A stretch of DNA of 64,000 nucleotides, from NCBI GenBank assembly GCA_018267575.1, contig JAFDYF010000068.1:1-64000 (forward strand). Direction: 5' to 3'. The notes below the pieces were generated by a model. That model was not told the origin of the DNA, ran no database searches, and saw nothing but the letters and a program-made list of their open reading frames with translations. Below are positions 35,031 to 46,092 of the stretch, one piece after another (positions within the stretch are counted from its first letter, which is position 1; every line of letters starts with the position of its first letter). A program made the translations under genes and the position numbers. Source of the DNA: Bacteroidota bacterium (GTDB lineage: Bacteria; Bacteroidota; Bacteroidia; Chitinophagales; Chitinophagaceae).

Positions 35031-37376
35031 TCAACCCTCTTTTCTTTTCAGTTTTTTCCACCAGCTTGATTTTTTGAAAGCTTCATCTGGTGCATTCTTG
35101 CATTTAATCTGTGCATCGATCACCGCAACCAAGCACATATTATAGATGCTTCGAACGGACGAACCAAGCTGCAGCACATGCACTGGCTTTTTAAGTCCAA
35201 GCAATATGGGGCCCACCGCATCCGCATCGCCCACCTCCTTCAATAAATTATAGGCCACATTGCCTGCAGCCAGATTGGGAAATATCAACGTGTTCACTTC
35301 TTGGTCCACCAAGGAACTGAAAGGATAGTTTTCCTTTAGAATATCATTACTAAAAGCCAAGCTGGCCTGCATTTCGCCATCAACGATCAAGCTTGGGTTG
35401 CTTTGTTTAACAATTTTGGTAGCCTCTGCCACCAACCTCGCTTCTGGCGAATTGCTGGTACCAAAATTGGAATAGCTGAGCATGGCAATGCGTGGGATGA
35501 TACCAAAATGCCTTACTTCCTTGGCTACCATCAAAGTGATATCGGCCAGTTCCTCGGCAGTTGGGTTAAAATTAACTGTAGTATCCGCCATGAACAATGG
35601 TCCCCGCTTGGTGAGCAACAGGTACATGCCGGCCATTTTTTTAACGCCTTCCTCGGTGCCAATAATCTGAATGGCTGGTCGGATGGCATCGGGATAATTT
35701 CTGGTAAGACCTGAGATCATGGCATCCGCTTCTCCTGTCTCCACCATCATGCAACCAAAATGGTTTCGGTCGCGCATGATCTTGTAAGATTCGTACTTGT
35801 TAAAACCCCTACGTTGTCTTTTTTGAAAGAAGATATCAGCAAAATGTTTTCTTTTTTCTTCCTGATCGTCGCCCCTTGGGTCTATGATGGGTATATCTTC
35901 AATATCAATATGGTTTTCGTCGGCAATGCTCCGGATTTTGTTTTCATTTCCCAAGAGAATCGGAAAGGCCATTCCTTCATCATAAACAATTTGAGCCGTC
36001 TTTAAAATCTTCACATTATCAGCCTCTGCAAATACAATACGTTTTGGCTCTCTGCGAGCTTTGTTGCCAAGTACCCGGATCAATTGGTTATCGAGGCCCA
36101 ATCTTTTATTAAGGGCAATCACATAATGATCCCAATTAGTAATTTGGATTTGTGCCACCCCACTTTCCATCGCGGCTTTTGCCACTGCCGGGGCAACGGT
36201 CGAGAGCAGTCGGGGATCCAGTGGTTTGGGAATAATATATTCAGGGCCGAATGAAATGGTTTTTTCATTGTAGGCCATATTCACCATATCTGGCACGGGG
36301 CTTTTGGCCAGTTCTGCCAAAGCCTTTACGGCAGCCATTTTCATTGCCTCATTGATCTGCGTGGCACGAACATCGAGCGCACCACGAAAAATAAAGGGGA
36401 AGCCAAGTACATTATTCACTTGGTTGGGATAATCGCTTCTACCGGTAGCCATGATCACATCCTTACGGGCATTGGTTGCGGCCTCATAGCTGATTTCAGG
36501 ATCGGGATTGGCCATCGCAAAAACGATTGGGTTCTTGGCCATCGCTTTCACCATTTCTTCGGTAACGGTATTGCCCGCACTCAAGCCAATAAAAACATCG
36601 GCATCCTTCATGGCTTCTAGCAAACTGAGTGAGGTATTGGTTGTGGTGGCAAATTTTTTCTTTTCTTCATCCAAGCCTTCACGTTGTGAATGCACCACTC
36701 CTTTGCGATCGAACATTACAAAGTTTTCGTGTTTTGCACCAAGTGCTACATATAGCCGGGAGCAGGCCATCGCAGCAGCACCCGCGCCATTCACCACAAA
36801 TTTTACTTTGTCAATTTTTTTCTTTTGCAGTTCCAGCGCATTGAGCAAAGCCGCACTGCTGATGATTGCCGTTCCGTGCTGGTCATCGTGCATCACAGGG
36901 ATCTTCAACAGTTCCTTTAGTTTGGTTTCAATATAAAAACATTCGGGAGCTTTGATATCCTCTAAGTTGATGCCGCCAAAAGTGGGCTCCAATGACTTTA
37001 CAATCTGTACAAATTTTTCAGGGTCTTTTTCATTGATCTCGATATCGAACACATCGATGTCGGCAAAAATTTTAAACAACACGCCTTTGCCTTCCATCAC
37101 AGGCTTTCCCGCTTCGGGGCCTATATCGCCCAAACCCAGTACAGCCGTACCATTACTGATGACCGCAACCAGGTTTCCCTTGGCGGTGTACTTATATACG
37201 TTCTCTATATTTTCATGAATTTCTTTGCAGGGCTCTGCAACGCCGGGAGAATAGGCAAGTGAAAGATCTCTTTGTGTTTTTGCTTCTTTGGTTGGTATTA
37301 CTTCAATTTTTCCAGGCCTTCCTTTTGAGTGGTATTCCAGCGCCTGTTCTCTTCTTAATTCCTTTTTTTTTAGCAT
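35031..37376 (-). CDS. maeB: NADP-dependent malic enzyme fused to a phosphotransacetylase domain
   Basis: Residues 1-430 are the malic enzyme: [28 protein letters not shown], and the NAD(P) fold around [11 protein letters not shown]. It decarboxylates malate to pyruvate with NADP. Residues about 440-770 form a phosphate acetyl/butyryltransferase-like domain ([24 protein letters not shown]-like [18 protein letters not shown]) that in MaeB senses acetyl-CoA. The length of 781 matches the family. The enzyme supplies NADPH and pyruvate when growing on C4 acids. Confidence 0.95.
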   Translation of the reverse strand: MLKKKELRREQALEYHSKGRPGKIEVIPTKEAKTQRDLSLAYSPGVAEPCKEIHENIENVYKYTAKGNLVAVISNGTAVLGLGDIGPEAGKPVMEGKGVLFKIFADIDVFDIEINEKDPEKFVQIVKSLEPTFGGINLEDIKAPECFYIETKLKELLKIPVMHDDQHGTAIISSAALLNALELQKKKIDKVKFVVNGAGAAAMACSRLYVALGAKHENFVMFDRKGVVHSQREGLDEEKKKFATTTNTSLSLLEAMKDADVFIGLSAGNTVTEEMVKAMAKNPIVFAMANPDPEISYEAATNARKDVIMATGRSDYPNQVNNVLGFPFIFRGALDVRATQINEAMKMAAVKALAELAKSPVPDMVNMAYNEKTISFGPEYIIPKPLDPRLLSTVAPAVAKAAMESGVAQIQITNWDHYVIALNKRLGLDNQLIRVLGNKARREPKRIVFAEADNVKILKTAQIVYDEGMAFPILLGNENKIRSIADENHIDIEDIPIIDPRGDDQEEKRKHFADIFFQKRQRRGFNKYESYKIMRDRNHFGCMMVETGEADAMISGLTRNYPDAIRPAIQIIGTEEGVKKMAGMYLLLTKRGPLFMADTTVNFNPTAEELADITLMVAKEVRHFGIIPRIAMLSYSNFGTSNSPEARLVAEATKIVKQSNPSLIVDGEMQASLAFSNDILKENYPFSSLVDQEVNTLIFPNLAAGNVAYNLLKEVGDADAVGPILLGLKKPVHVLQLGSSVRSIYNMCLVAVIDAQIKCKNAPDEAFKKSSWWKKLKRKEG

Positions 37377-37525
37377 ACAAGAGTTTTAGATAACCTACTT
37401 GCGCAACTTTATTTACAGCTTTACAATCAGTGTTGTTATAGGCAAACTGAACATCATGAATCTACGCAGTAGAATAGAGCGGCAACAAAAGTACAAAAAT
37501 GCAAACGATATCATATGGATTTGAA

Positions 37526-38707
37526 TCAGGTGGTCACTGTAGCTCCCAACCAAGCCATCATGCCCATACCTATTTCAATGGCGGATTCATCAATATTAAA
37601 GGTGGGTGTATGCACACCAGAAAGAATCCCCTTCTCGGTATTCATTACCCCGAGCCGATAAAAACAACCGGGAATGAGATGCGTATAATAACCAAAATCT
37701 TCAGCACCCATGCGCATTTCCGTTTCGGAAATATTTTCTTTGCCCATGAATGTTTCAGCTTGGGTTACCGCCAATGCATTCAATTTTTCATTGTTCAATA
37801 CTACGGGATAACCAACGTCAATGTGTAGGTCAATGGAAGCACCCATGCTCTCCACCAAACCAATGGCTTCCTTTCGAATAAGTTCGTGAGCCTTGAAACG
37901 CCAATCTTCATCCATCGCACGAAAAGTGCCCATCAATTTCACCTCGCTGGGGATCACATTGGTTGTAAACCCACCTTGAAAAGAAGTGATCGACAATACA
38001 GAAGGAGAGAAAGGATTTCTGTTCCTACTAATGATCTGTTGCAAGGAAACGACCAGTTGGGAGGCAATCAATACCGTATCCACCGTGGTATGCGGCGCTG
38101 CAGCATGACCACCCGGCCCTTTCACAGTAATATATATCTCATCTGCACTGGCCATGACCACCCCACTCCTAAAACTCAGCTTACCAACAGGCAAACCGGG
38201 ATGTACATGCAAACCAAAAATAGCCTGGGGTTTGGGGTTTTCCAATACGCCTTCTTTGATCAGTAGGCTTGCCCCTCCGGGGTTTCTTTCTTCACCGGGC
38301 TGAAATATCAGTTTGATGGTGCCTTCAAAATCATTTTTTATTTCATTCAAAACCTTTGCAGCACCCAACAAAATAGAAGTATGTACATCATGACCACAAG
38401 CATGCATGATGCCCTCATTCAAGGATCGATAAGGTATATCATTTTCTTCCTTGATTGGCAGCGCGTCCATATCTGCCCGAAGTGCGACGACCCTCCTTTC
38501 GGGGTTTTTCCCTTTAATCAGACCAACCACGCCTGTGGTAGCTTTTATTTCAAAAGGGATAGTCATTTCCGTTAGCTTCTGCTGTATCAGTTTGGAAGTT
38601 TCAAACTCTTTATAACTCAGTTCAGGATGTGCGTGGATATATTGCCTGATAGCAACAAATTCAGGAGCGGATTGCTTAGCGAGCTGTTTTATTTTTTCTT
38701 TTATCAT
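37526..38707 (-). CDS. M20-family amidohydrolase/carboxypeptidase
   Basis: ATG 38705-38707 is preferred (MIKEKIKQLAKQSAPEFVAI), giving 393 residues; the frame extends 20 residues further. HPELSYKEFET, HACGHDVHTSILLG (metal ligands) and QPGEERNPGGA (catalytic Glu) are the M20D/hippurate hydrolase motifs. RMGAEDFGYYTHLIPGCFYRLG supplies the last metal ligand. No signal peptide is seen, so it is probably cytoplasmic, cleaving N-acyl amino acids or a related amide. Monocistronic. Confidence 0.92.
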   Translation of the reverse strand: MIKEKIKQLAKQSAPEFVAIRQYIHAHPELSYKEFETSKLIQQKLTEMTIPFEIKATTGVVGLIKGKNPERRVVALRADMDALPIKEENDIPYRSLNEGIMHACGHDVHTSILLGAAKVLNEIKNDFEGTIKLIFQPGEERNPGGASLLIKEGVLENPKPQAIFGLHVHPGLPVGKLSFRSGVVMASADEIYITVKGPGGHAAAPHTTVDTVLIASQLVVSLQQIISRNRNPFSPSVLSITSFQGGFTTNVIPSEVKLMGTFRAMDEDWRFKAHELIRKEAIGLVESMGASIDLHIDVGYPVVLNNEKLNALAVTQAETFMGKENISETEMRMGAEDFGYYTHLIPGCFYRLGVMNTEKGILSGVHTPTFNIDESAIEIGMGMMAWLGATVTT

Positions 38708-38817
38708 GTAGCTGGAATGAGCTATCAAAAATAACCATTGTTTAGTGGAGCGCAAAGACAGATTCAATGCAAATCCAAAACAAGCAAAGGGGCAAGCAAC
38801 AATCTCCGTTCACTTTT

Positions 38818-40320
38818 TTAATGCAATTTGATGAGTTTTTCATTACTCAGCTTGCTTTCCCACACAATCAAAAAAGGGATTCCTGCTTTTTTCAAGCAAT
38901 CAATCGTAGAAGCAGATAATGGAGCTATATAATCGAACTGCTCAAGCTCTTTCATGGTTTGGGGATTACAGTCGACCAGTTTTGACTCAACCAGGTCTTT
39001 TATTGGCAGCTTTGCCAAATCCGCATCCAGCAACTTATAATAGTTTGCATACACACCATAATTTCCAATAGCCATATTTTTTGGCTGCACTTGCTTAATC
39101 ACTTTCATCAGACGGTCTGTTTCGGCTTGGTTGCGCCATTCAAAACAATAACCGAGTCTCGCTTGCATCGCAAAATGGAAAACAATCAGGCCACAAGCAA
39201 ACATACCAAGTGAAGGCAGCAATATATTTTCCATTGATTTCAGCCATTCATTCATAAGCAAAACTATCATTAGTATGCCTGGCACATACCATTGGAGCGC
39301 GGTGCGCCCATATAAAAATGGAGTATTGAAAGCAAAATGGAAAACCAGATTCAATAATAAAATGGATAGCACTACAATCATTAACAGTTGTCCTTTATTG
39401 AGCTTTTGTTTTGCATACCATTGGTAACAAAAAAATATGGCTGATACAATCAATAATAAAAAGGAACCATAAATTAGTATTGTTTCCAATAAGGCTGCAT
39501 CGTAAAAATAGAGACTGCCCTTCCATACCGAACCAAAAAGGGATTGAAGAAATTCACTGTCGCCACCAAATTCCAAATCCTTACCATAATATTTTATGAA
39601 CAGTAAATCACAGATACAGAAAAAAACAAGTAAAGAAAAAAGTCCCAATATTGTTTTTACTTGCTTTGATTTTATTGAATAGCCCGAGCCTGGAAAAACA
39701 AAAGCCCTAACCGCAAAAAAAGAGGCAATTCCCAATACAGAATATAAATAGGAAAGATTGGAGGCAAGCATAAAACTGCTCAATATCAAAACATGTAGCC
39801 AATCCCGATATTGAAAATCTTCAGCATTGGCAGCCCGAATAAAATAAACCAACAGCCAAGCTTGAAAAGTTAGTGCCAATCCATAGCCCCTTGCCAGTGA
39901 AAAAAAATCGATGATATATGGATTAAATATAACCAAACAAAAAAAGAACAATCCCAAGAACCATTTCCCCTTAAAATCAGAAAGTCGAATGATTGCCATT
40001 GCAAAGAAGGGGAATGCCAGCACAGAATGCAAACGCAACAAGCCCGGGGCATCACCCCAAAAAAGACTAAACAATTTCATAAAAAAGCTGTTCAGCCAAT
40101 GGGTGTTGGCGCTGCCCGGCATTGCCCTATAATAATTTGTTTTGACCAAGAAAAAAGAATATGCCTCGTCGTGGGTTATGGGCATTGTAAACGCATGACC
40201 AATAACAAACACCCAAACGGCAGCAGCTAATAGGTATTCATAAAATACAAGACGGAGATAATATGGCTGGTTGTGAGAATGAATAATGTTTGATTTGGGG
40301 CTCAAAATAGGAAAACTCAT
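38818..40320 (-). CDS. Polytopic membrane protein, GT-C-like
   Basis: The 500-residue protein has about eleven hydrophobic helices. PITHDEAYSFFLV after the first helix carries an Asp-Glu pair in the first outer loop, as in ArnT/PMT-type GT-C transferases. A short soluble C-terminal region follows (residues ~420-500). It is likely to transfer a sugar from a polyprenyl-phosphate donor; this is inference from topology. It is not closely similar in motif to the protein at 27731. Confidence 0.6.
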   Translation of the reverse strand: MSFPILSPKSNIIHSHNQPYYLRLVFYEYLLAAAVWVFVIGHAFTMPITHDEAYSFFLVKTNYYRAMPGSANTHWLNSFFMKLFSLFWGDAPGLLRLHSVLAFPFFAMAIIRLSDFKGKWFLGLFFFCLVIFNPYIIDFFSLARGYGLALTFQAWLLVYFIRAANAEDFQYRDWLHVLILSSFMLASNLSYLYSVLGIASFFAVRAFVFPGSGYSIKSKQVKTILGLFSLLVFFCICDLLFIKYYGKDLEFGGDSEFLQSLFGSVWKGSLYFYDAALLETILIYGSFLLLIVSAIFFCYQWYAKQKLNKGQLLMIVVLSILLLNLVFHFAFNTPFLYGRTALQWYVPGILMIVLLMNEWLKSMENILLPSLGMFACGLIVFHFAMQARLGYCFEWRNQAETDRLMKVIKQVQPKNMAIGNYGVYANYYKLLDADLAKLPIKDLVESKLVDCNPQTMKELEQFDYIAPLSASTIDCLKKAGIPFLIVWESKLSNEKLIKLH

Positions 40321-40376
40321 TTGAATGCAGGATGCCTATATCCATGCATCATGCTTTTGCAAAAAACAACCTAAAG

Positions 40377-40802
40377 TCAATTATCTGTAGCTTTCTCCGG
40401 TTTTACTTCTATCATATCATGAATAATATAAACCCCCGTAGGATACAGTTTCAATAGCCGATCAAAATAAGGCTGCGCTTCTTCCTGGGTTTTGAAATTT
40501 CCCACTTTCAATTTATAATTGGGTGGTAAATATAAAATATAAGGCTTCAGTTCTGGGTATTGCTGATAAATTTTTGCCTTAGCACTAAACACTTTATTTC
40601 GGTCGTTTGAAGAAATAACCAAGATGCGAAAACCTGCCACATTTCTACGGCTATCCCTGGTCGTGATATCGTTGATCTGTATCTGCTTTTTGATTAATAG
40701 ATCCACTCGCGGGTCCTTATGTACCACTACAACCCCACTATCCGTTTGTGCAAATGATCTATCTACACTAAAAAGAAAAACAAGAATAAATACTTTTTTC
40801 AT
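40377..40802 (-). CDS. Secreted SPOR-domain-like protein
   Basis: ATG 40800-40802 starts a signal peptide (MKKVFILVFLFSVDRSFAQ). An alternative ATG at 40812-40814 overlaps the deoC stop. The mature ~120 residues end in a SPOR-like fold: FRILVISSNDRNKVF, AKIYQQYPELKPYILYLPP, KLKVGNFKTQEEAQPYFDRL. SPOR domains bind denuded peptidoglycan glycan at division sites. It overlaps or abuts deoC, suggesting readthrough transcription. Confidence 0.8.
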   Translation of the reverse strand: MKKVFILVFLFSVDRSFAQTDSGVVVVHKDPRVDLLIKKQIQINDITTRDSRRNVAGFRILVISSNDRNKVFSAKAKIYQQYPELKPYILYLPPNYKLKVGNFKTQEEAQPYFDRLLKLYPTGVYIIHDMIEVKPEKATDN

Positions 40803-40813
40803 AATCGGTCTCA

Positions 40814-41497
40814 TTAATAAGCAATCCCCAAATCTTCTTCTTCCGAAGTTTGTCCTTTTACAATATTAAGGCTGGCGCTGCATCCCAGTCTACTGGCACC
40901 GGCCTCAATCAATTGCATGGCAAATTCATAGGTTTTGATTCCGCCAGAGGCCTTTATTTTTACGGAGTCTGGCAAACTCTTTTTCATCAGTGCCACAGCT
41001 TCTACTGTAGCTCCTTTCTCAGCATAGCCCGTAGAGGTTTTGATATAATCGGCACCAGCGGCTGCATAAAAAGAACAACAGCGCACAATTTCGTCTTCAG
41101 TCAATATCCCGCTTTCGATAATCACTTTTAATACTTTGTTCTTGTTTTCAACAAAGGGACGTATGGCGTTGATCTCATTGGCAAGGTATTGCCAGTCGCG
41201 GTTCTTTAATGCAGTAATATTGATCACCATATCCAGTTCATCCACCCCATCCACTGTGGCCAATACAATTTCCGCAATTTTCGACTCAATAGCGGAATAG
41301 CCAAATGGGAAGCCGATAACCGTGGCCACTTTCACATTGCTTTGTTCCGTTAATTTTTTTGCCTCTTTCACAAAGGGCGGTGGCACACATACCGCTGCGA
41401 AATGATAACTGGTGGCTTCTTCACATAAACGCTGGATATCGGCATGAAGGGTTGCCGGCTTCAGAATCGTGTGGTCGATATAGGAGCATATATTCAT
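40814..41497 (-). CDS. deoC: Deoxyribose-phosphate aldolase
   Basis: DeoC cleaves 2-deoxyribose-5-phosphate to acetaldehyde and glyceraldehyde-3-phosphate in deoxynucleoside salvage. The Schiff-base lysine lies in KTSTGYAEKGAT, a second lysine in VKIKASGGIKT, and IDHTILKP is the normal N terminus. ATG 41495-41497 is preferred over the TTG one codon upstream. About 227 residues, normal size. The SPOR gene follows immediately. Confidence 0.96.
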   Translation of the reverse strand: MNICSYIDHTILKPATLHADIQRLCEEATSYHFAAVCVPPPFVKEAKKLTEQSNVKVATVIGFPFGYSAIESKIAEIVLATVDGVDELDMVINITALKNRDWQYLANEINAIRPFVENKNKVLKVIIESGILTEDEIVRCCSFYAAAGADYIKTSTGYAEKGATVEAVALMKKSLPDSVKIKASGGIKTYEFAMQLIEAGASRLGCSASLNIVKGQTSEEEDLGIAY

Positions 41498-41591
41498 CAA
41501 AAAAAATTGCCGTTAATACTATTATGAAGCCGAAATTACTCTATTTCGGTAAATTCGGTATCTATTTTCACTCCAACTAAAACAAACGCAC

Positions 41592-44500
41592 ATGAGAAAT
41601 CTCCTATCGGCAGCCAGTAGAAAATGGGCTTCCCTTGTTTTGCTTTTCCTGATCACGCATCCAACCTTTGCACAACCTAGTTTCCCTATCAATGGGGTGG
41701 CCGACCCAAGAACCGGCACCTATGCATTTACGCATGCTACCATTGTAAAGGACGGGCAGGCTACGCTTTCAGATGCAACACTGCTAATCAGTGAAGGTAA
41801 AATTATTGCGGTGGATAATCATACAACCATCCCCAAAGGAGCAGTGGTGGTTGATTGCAGTGGCAAATATATCTATCCATCTTTTATTGATATCTATAGT
41901 GATTACGGAATCCCGATACCCGAAAGGCAAAGAGGCGGTTTCGATTATCGTGCTCCTGCACAGTTTAATTCAAATACCAAAGGTGCTTATGGCTGGAACC
42001 AGGCCATCAAACCAGAAACCAATGGATCTAAAATATTCAGCGTGGATGATTCCAAGGCAAAACCACTTCGTGATATCGGCTTTGGCTCCGTACTCACACA
42101 TCAGAAAGATGGCATTGCCCGCGGCACGGGTGTTTTTGTAAGCCTTGCGGACGACAAAGAAAATCTGGTAGTAATAAAGGAAAAGGCCTCTGCCCATTAT
42201 TCTTTCAGCAAAGGAACTTCTACCCAAAGCTACCCATCCTCTCTTATGGGTGTAATTGCTTTGTTGAGACAAACCTATTTAGATGCGCAGTGGTACAAAA
42301 GTAAACCCAACAAAGAAGGCGTCAATATCAGCTTGCAATCATGGCTCGAAAACCAAAACCTACCTCAGATTTTTGAAGCCAATGATAAATGGAACGATCT
42401 GCGAGCCGACCGTATTGGAAAGGAATTCGGCGTACAATATATTATCAAGGCTGGTGGCAACGAGTACCAACGTATTGAAGATATTGCCGCCACAAAAGAT
42501 GCTTATATATTATCGCTCAATTATCCCCTAGCCATGGATTTGGAAGACCCCAATGATGCCAGGTTTGTGTCCTTAGCAGTTATGAAGCATTGGGAACTAG
42601 CACCCACCAATCCTGCCAGTTTTGAAAAAGCGGGTATCCCTTTCTGTTTGACTACCGCCGATCTAAAAGACCCAAAGCAGTTCATCCCCAACCTTCGCAA
42701 AGCTTTTGATTATGGGTTGAGTGAAGCCAGAGCATTTGATGCCTTGACGAAAACCCCTGCCACCTTATTGGGCGTGTATGACAAAGTGGGCAGTTTGGAT
42801 CCTGGCAAACTGGCAAATTTCCTAATCACCAATGGTCCCATCTTTAATGAGAAAACAGTAATTCTCCAAAACTGGGTGCAGGGAAAAAAGTATGGGGTAA
42901 ATGAAGAAGAATGGAATAATATCAAAGGTACTTACAGTCTAACACTGAATACAACAAGCGGACCTACTACCTATACACTAAATGTAAAATCGGCCAACAG
43001 TGCGAGCCTCATTTCAAAAGATACATTGACAAGCAAGTTTAATTATGATGGGAAAATGGTGAAAATGAGTTTTTCCCCAACTACGGTAAAAAAGTCAATA
43101 CCACACGATAGCACCGCTCATGCTCCCTCCGAAAAAAGAAAGCCTGGTAGTGACACTAAAACAGGCCCCTACATTCTGTTGAGTGGTGTGGCCAATGGAA
43201 GCACTTGGAGCGGCACCGGTGAAGACACCTTGGGCAATCCCTTAACATGGGTTGCTAATTTTGTAAAAGCGGCAGCCCCAGCAATTGACAGCGAAAAGAA
43301 AAAAATGGTGCTAACACTAGGTAAAGTGCTCTACCCCTTCAGTGGTTATGGTTGGGAAGAATTACCAAAGCAAGAAACCATCTTGATAAAAAATGCAACC
43401 GTATGGACCAATGAACAGGAAGGCCGATTGGCAAATACCGATGTGCTGGTAAAAAATGGCAAGATTGCTCAGATTGGAAAAAACCTATCTGAGCCCTCTG
43501 CCAAAACGATAGATGGCACTGGCAAATCCTTAACCGCTGGCATTATTGATGAACATTCGCATATTGCGGCGGCCTCCATCAATGAAGGTGGACAATCAGT
43601 GACCTCCGAAGTGCGGATAGCAGACAACCTAAACCCTGAAGATCCAAATATTTATCGGCAGCTTGCTGGTGGGGTTACTTCTTCGCATATCCTTCATGGA
43701 TCGGCCAACACCATTGGCGGCCAAACCCAATTGATCAAACTACGCTGGGGCCAGGATGATGAAGGGATCAAATTCAAAAACTGGGATCCCTTTATAAAAT
43801 TTGCCTTGGGCGAAAATGTGAAACGCACTACTTCCCAAAACAATAACCGTTTCCCGGATACCAGAATGGGTGTTGACCAAGTGCTCGTAGATGCATTTAC
43901 CCGTGCAAAGGATTATGAAAACGAATGGGCAAAAGCAGAAGCCAATAATAAAAAGAAAGGGGCAAAGCGCATGGTTGTTAGAAGAGACCTTGAACTGGAT
44001 GCTCTTGTGGAAATCCTGAACAAAAAAAGATTTATTACCTGCCACTCTTACGTTCAAAGCGAAATCACCGACCTGATCAGGGTTGCGGATCGTTTTGGTT
44101 TTAAAGTAAACACTTTTACGCATATACTGGAAGGTTATAAGGTTGCCGACAAAATGAAAGAGCATGGATCCAGTGCGTCCACATTCTCCGACTGGTGGGC
44201 ATATAAAATGGAAGTGCAAGATGCCATTGCTTATAATGCGACCATCATGCAAAAAGTGGGGTTGAATGTATGTATCAACTCAGACGATGCGGAGCAAGCA
44301 AGACGCCTTAACCAAGAAGCAGCTAAAAGTGTAAAATATGGTGGCATGAGTGAAGAAGATGCCTGGAAAATGGTGACCCTGAACCCTGCAAAAGCACTAC
44401 ATGTAAGCGACCGCGTTGGGAGCATTAAAGTAGGCAAGGATGCGGATCTGGTTTTATGGAGCGACAACCCATTAAGCATATACGCAAAACCCTTGGTGAC

Positions 44501-44732
44501 CATGGTAGATGGCACTATTTATTTCGATACACAAAAAGATCTTGATCATCGCAAATATATTTCAGAAGAAAGAAACAGGCTTGTGCAAAAAATGCTGTCT
44601 GAGAAAAAATCTGGCGGCCCTACTCGACCGGCCAGTCCCAGTTTTCAAATACTCTTAGGTTGTGGTGATCATGAACGGCACAATGGGCTGATCACCCTGG
44701 AACTGAATGACGACAACCTTATCGAAAAATAG
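41592..44732 (+). CDS. Secreted tandem amidohydrolase: degenerate N-terminal and intact C-terminal domain
   Basis: The 1046-residue protein has a signal peptide ending near PTFAQ. Module 1 (about 45-440) has the amidohydrolase frame, but the DxHxH site reads D100-I-Y102-S-D104, so both metal-binding histidines are missing. A beta-rich linker (about 440-590) follows. Module 2 (about 595-1000) is intact: GIIDEHSH with H655 and H657, FITCHSY, FTHILEGY and INSDDAEQ. Module 2 probably hydrolyses an imidazolone-, hydantoin- or dipeptide-like substrate in the periplasm; module 1 is likely structural. The next gene encodes another member lacking HxH, 36 bases away. Confidence 0.85.
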   Translation: MRNLLSAASRKWASLVLLFLITHPTFAQPSFPINGVADPRTGTYAFTHATIVKDGQATLSDATLLISEGKIIAVDNHTTIPKGAVVVDCSGKYIYPSFIDIYSDYGIPIPERQRGGFDYRAPAQFNSNTKGAYGWNQAIKPETNGSKIFSVDDSKAKPLRDIGFGSVLTHQKDGIARGTGVFVSLADDKENLVVIKEKASAHYSFSKGTSTQSYPSSLMGVIALLRQTYLDAQWYKSKPNKEGVNISLQSWLENQNLPQIFEANDKWNDLRADRIGKEFGVQYIIKAGGNEYQRIEDIAATKDAYILSLNYPLAMDLEDPNDARFVSLAVMKHWELAPTNPASFEKAGIPFCLTTADLKDPKQFIPNLRKAFDYGLSEARAFDALTKTPATLLGVYDKVGSLDPGKLANFLITNGPIFNEKTVILQNWVQGKKYGVNEEEWNNIKGTYSLTLNTTSGPTTYTLNVKSANSASLISKDTLTSKFNYDGKMVKMSFSPTTVKKSIPHDSTAHAPSEKRKPGSDTKTGPYILLSGVANGSTWSGTGEDTLGNPLTWVANFVKAAAPAIDSEKKKMVLTLGKVLYPFSGYGWEELPKQETILIKNATVWTNEQEGRLANTDVLVKNGKIAQIGKNLSEPSAKTIDGTGKSLTAGIIDEHSHIAAASINEGGQSVTSEVRIADNLNPEDPNIYRQLAGGVTSSHILHGSANTIGGQTQLIKLRWGQDDEGIKFKNWDPFIKFALGENVKRTTSQNNNRFPDTRMGVDQVLVDAFTRAKDYENEWAKAEANNKKKGAKRMVVRRDLELDALVEILNKKRFITCHSYVQSEITDLIRVADRFGFKVNTFTHILEGYKVADKMKEHGSSASTFSDWWAYKMEVQDAIAYNATIMQKVGLNVCINSDDAEQARRLNQEAAKSVKYGGMSEEDAWKMVTLNPAKALHVSDRVGSIKVGKDADLVLWSDNPLSIYAKPLVTMVDGTIYFDTQKDLDHRKYISEERNRLVQKMLSEKKSGGPTRPASPSFQILLGCGDHERHNGLITLELNDDNLIEK

Positions 44733-44768
44733 TTTGTGTTTCATCTTACCCCAACAAAAAAAAATAAA

Positions 44769-46079
44769 ATGAAAAATATAACAACCCTATTTACTGCAAT
44801 ATGCATCACACTCATCTCTTTTGCACAGGACGATGTGTACCCTACCCAACCCTACAATGGGAAATTGTATATCACCAACGGCACTGTACATGTGGGCAAT
44901 GGGCAGGTAATTGAAAATGCAACCATTGAAGTAAACAATGGCAAGATTATTCAGGTTGGGCAAAATATTGCCATTGACCAGAACCATTCCAAACTTATAG
45001 ATGCTAAGGGCAAACAAGTATATCCGGGATTGATCTTGGCAGAAACGAACCTGGGACTACAGGAAATTGCGAACGGGGTCCGCGGTTCCAATGACTATCA
45101 GGAACTGGGCGACCTGAACCCTAATATACGTTCCATTGTTGCATACAATACTGACTCTAAAATCATTGGCACATTAAGAGCCAACGGCATCTTACTGGCA
45201 AGCGTTACGCCGCAAGGGGGCAGCATTAGCGGGTCTTCTTCGGTTGTACAAACCGATGCGTGGAATTGGGAGGATGCGGCTTATAAAGTGGATGGCGCTA
45301 TTCATTTGAATATGCCCAGTTTTATCAATATTCCAAACCGCTTTGCTATGTACTTTGGCTTACCACAAGATCCTAGTGATCCGGTAAAACAGGCGCTTGA
45401 GAAAGTGGACCAACTAAAATCTTTTTTCAGACAGGCAAATGCTTATCTGGAAGAACCCACACACCAACAGACCAACCTAAAATTTGAAGCCGTAAGAGGT
45501 TTGTTTGATAAAAAACAAAAACTATTTGTACATGCCAACCAAGTAAAACAAATGCTGGTCGCAATCGATTTTGTAAAAGAATTTGGGTTTGATGTGGTGA
45601 TAGTTGGCGGCAGTGAAAGTTTCCTCATTGCAGACCTGCTCAAGCAAAACCATATTGCGGTGATACTGGAACAAATGCATGAACTGCCTGCAACAGTAGA
45701 TGATGATTTTGACCAGCCTTATAAAACACCATCCCAATTACAAAAAGCAGGTGTACTGTTTGCCATTAATGATTCGCATGAGGAAAGCCGATTCCGCAAC
45801 CTGATGTTCGAAGCAGGCACAGCGGCCGCTTATGGACTTACCAAAGAAGAAGCACTAGAAGCCATAACCCTGAACGCAGCGAAAGTTTTGGGGATTGATG
45901 ACCGTACCGGTTCAATTGAAGTAGGCAAAGATGCCAATATCATCATCAGCGAGGGTGATATACTTGATATGCGCAGCAGCATCATCAGCAATGCAATCAT
46001 CCAAGGAAGGGAAGTAAGCCTCCAAAACAAACAAACCCAATTGTATGAAAGGTATATGCATAAATATGGGCTAAAATAA
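44769..46079 (+). CDS. Secreted amidohydrolase-fold protein lacking HxH metal ligands
   Basis: ATG 44769 opens a signal peptide (MKNITTLFTAICITLISFAQ); a GTG at 44736 would add 11 residues. The 436-residue protein keeps the composite beta-domain ends (NGKLYITNGTVHVGNGQV; GSIEVGKDANIIISEGD), but the DxHxH motif is replaced by GLILAETNLG. FVHAN and FAINDSHEE remain at the later ligand positions. It is probably catalytically inactive or uses a different site, and may pair with the upstream tandem protein. A strong hairpin follows. Confidence 0.82.
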   Translation: MKNITTLFTAICITLISFAQDDVYPTQPYNGKLYITNGTVHVGNGQVIENATIEVNNGKIIQVGQNIAIDQNHSKLIDAKGKQVYPGLILAETNLGLQEIANGVRGSNDYQELGDLNPNIRSIVAYNTDSKIIGTLRANGILLASVTPQGGSISGSSSVVQTDAWNWEDAAYKVDGAIHLNMPSFINIPNRFAMYFGLPQDPSDPVKQALEKVDQLKSFFRQANAYLEEPTHQQTNLKFEAVRGLFDKKQKLFVHANQVKQMLVAIDFVKEFGFDVVIVGGSESFLIADLLKQNHIAVILEQMHELPATVDDDFDQPYKTPSQLQKAGVLFAINDSHEESRFRNLMFEAGTAAAYGLTKEEALEAITLNAAKVLGIDDRTGSIEVGKDANIIISEGDILDMRSSIISNAIIQGREVSLQNKQTQLYERYMHKYGLK

Positions 46080-46092
46080 TAATTCGGACTCA

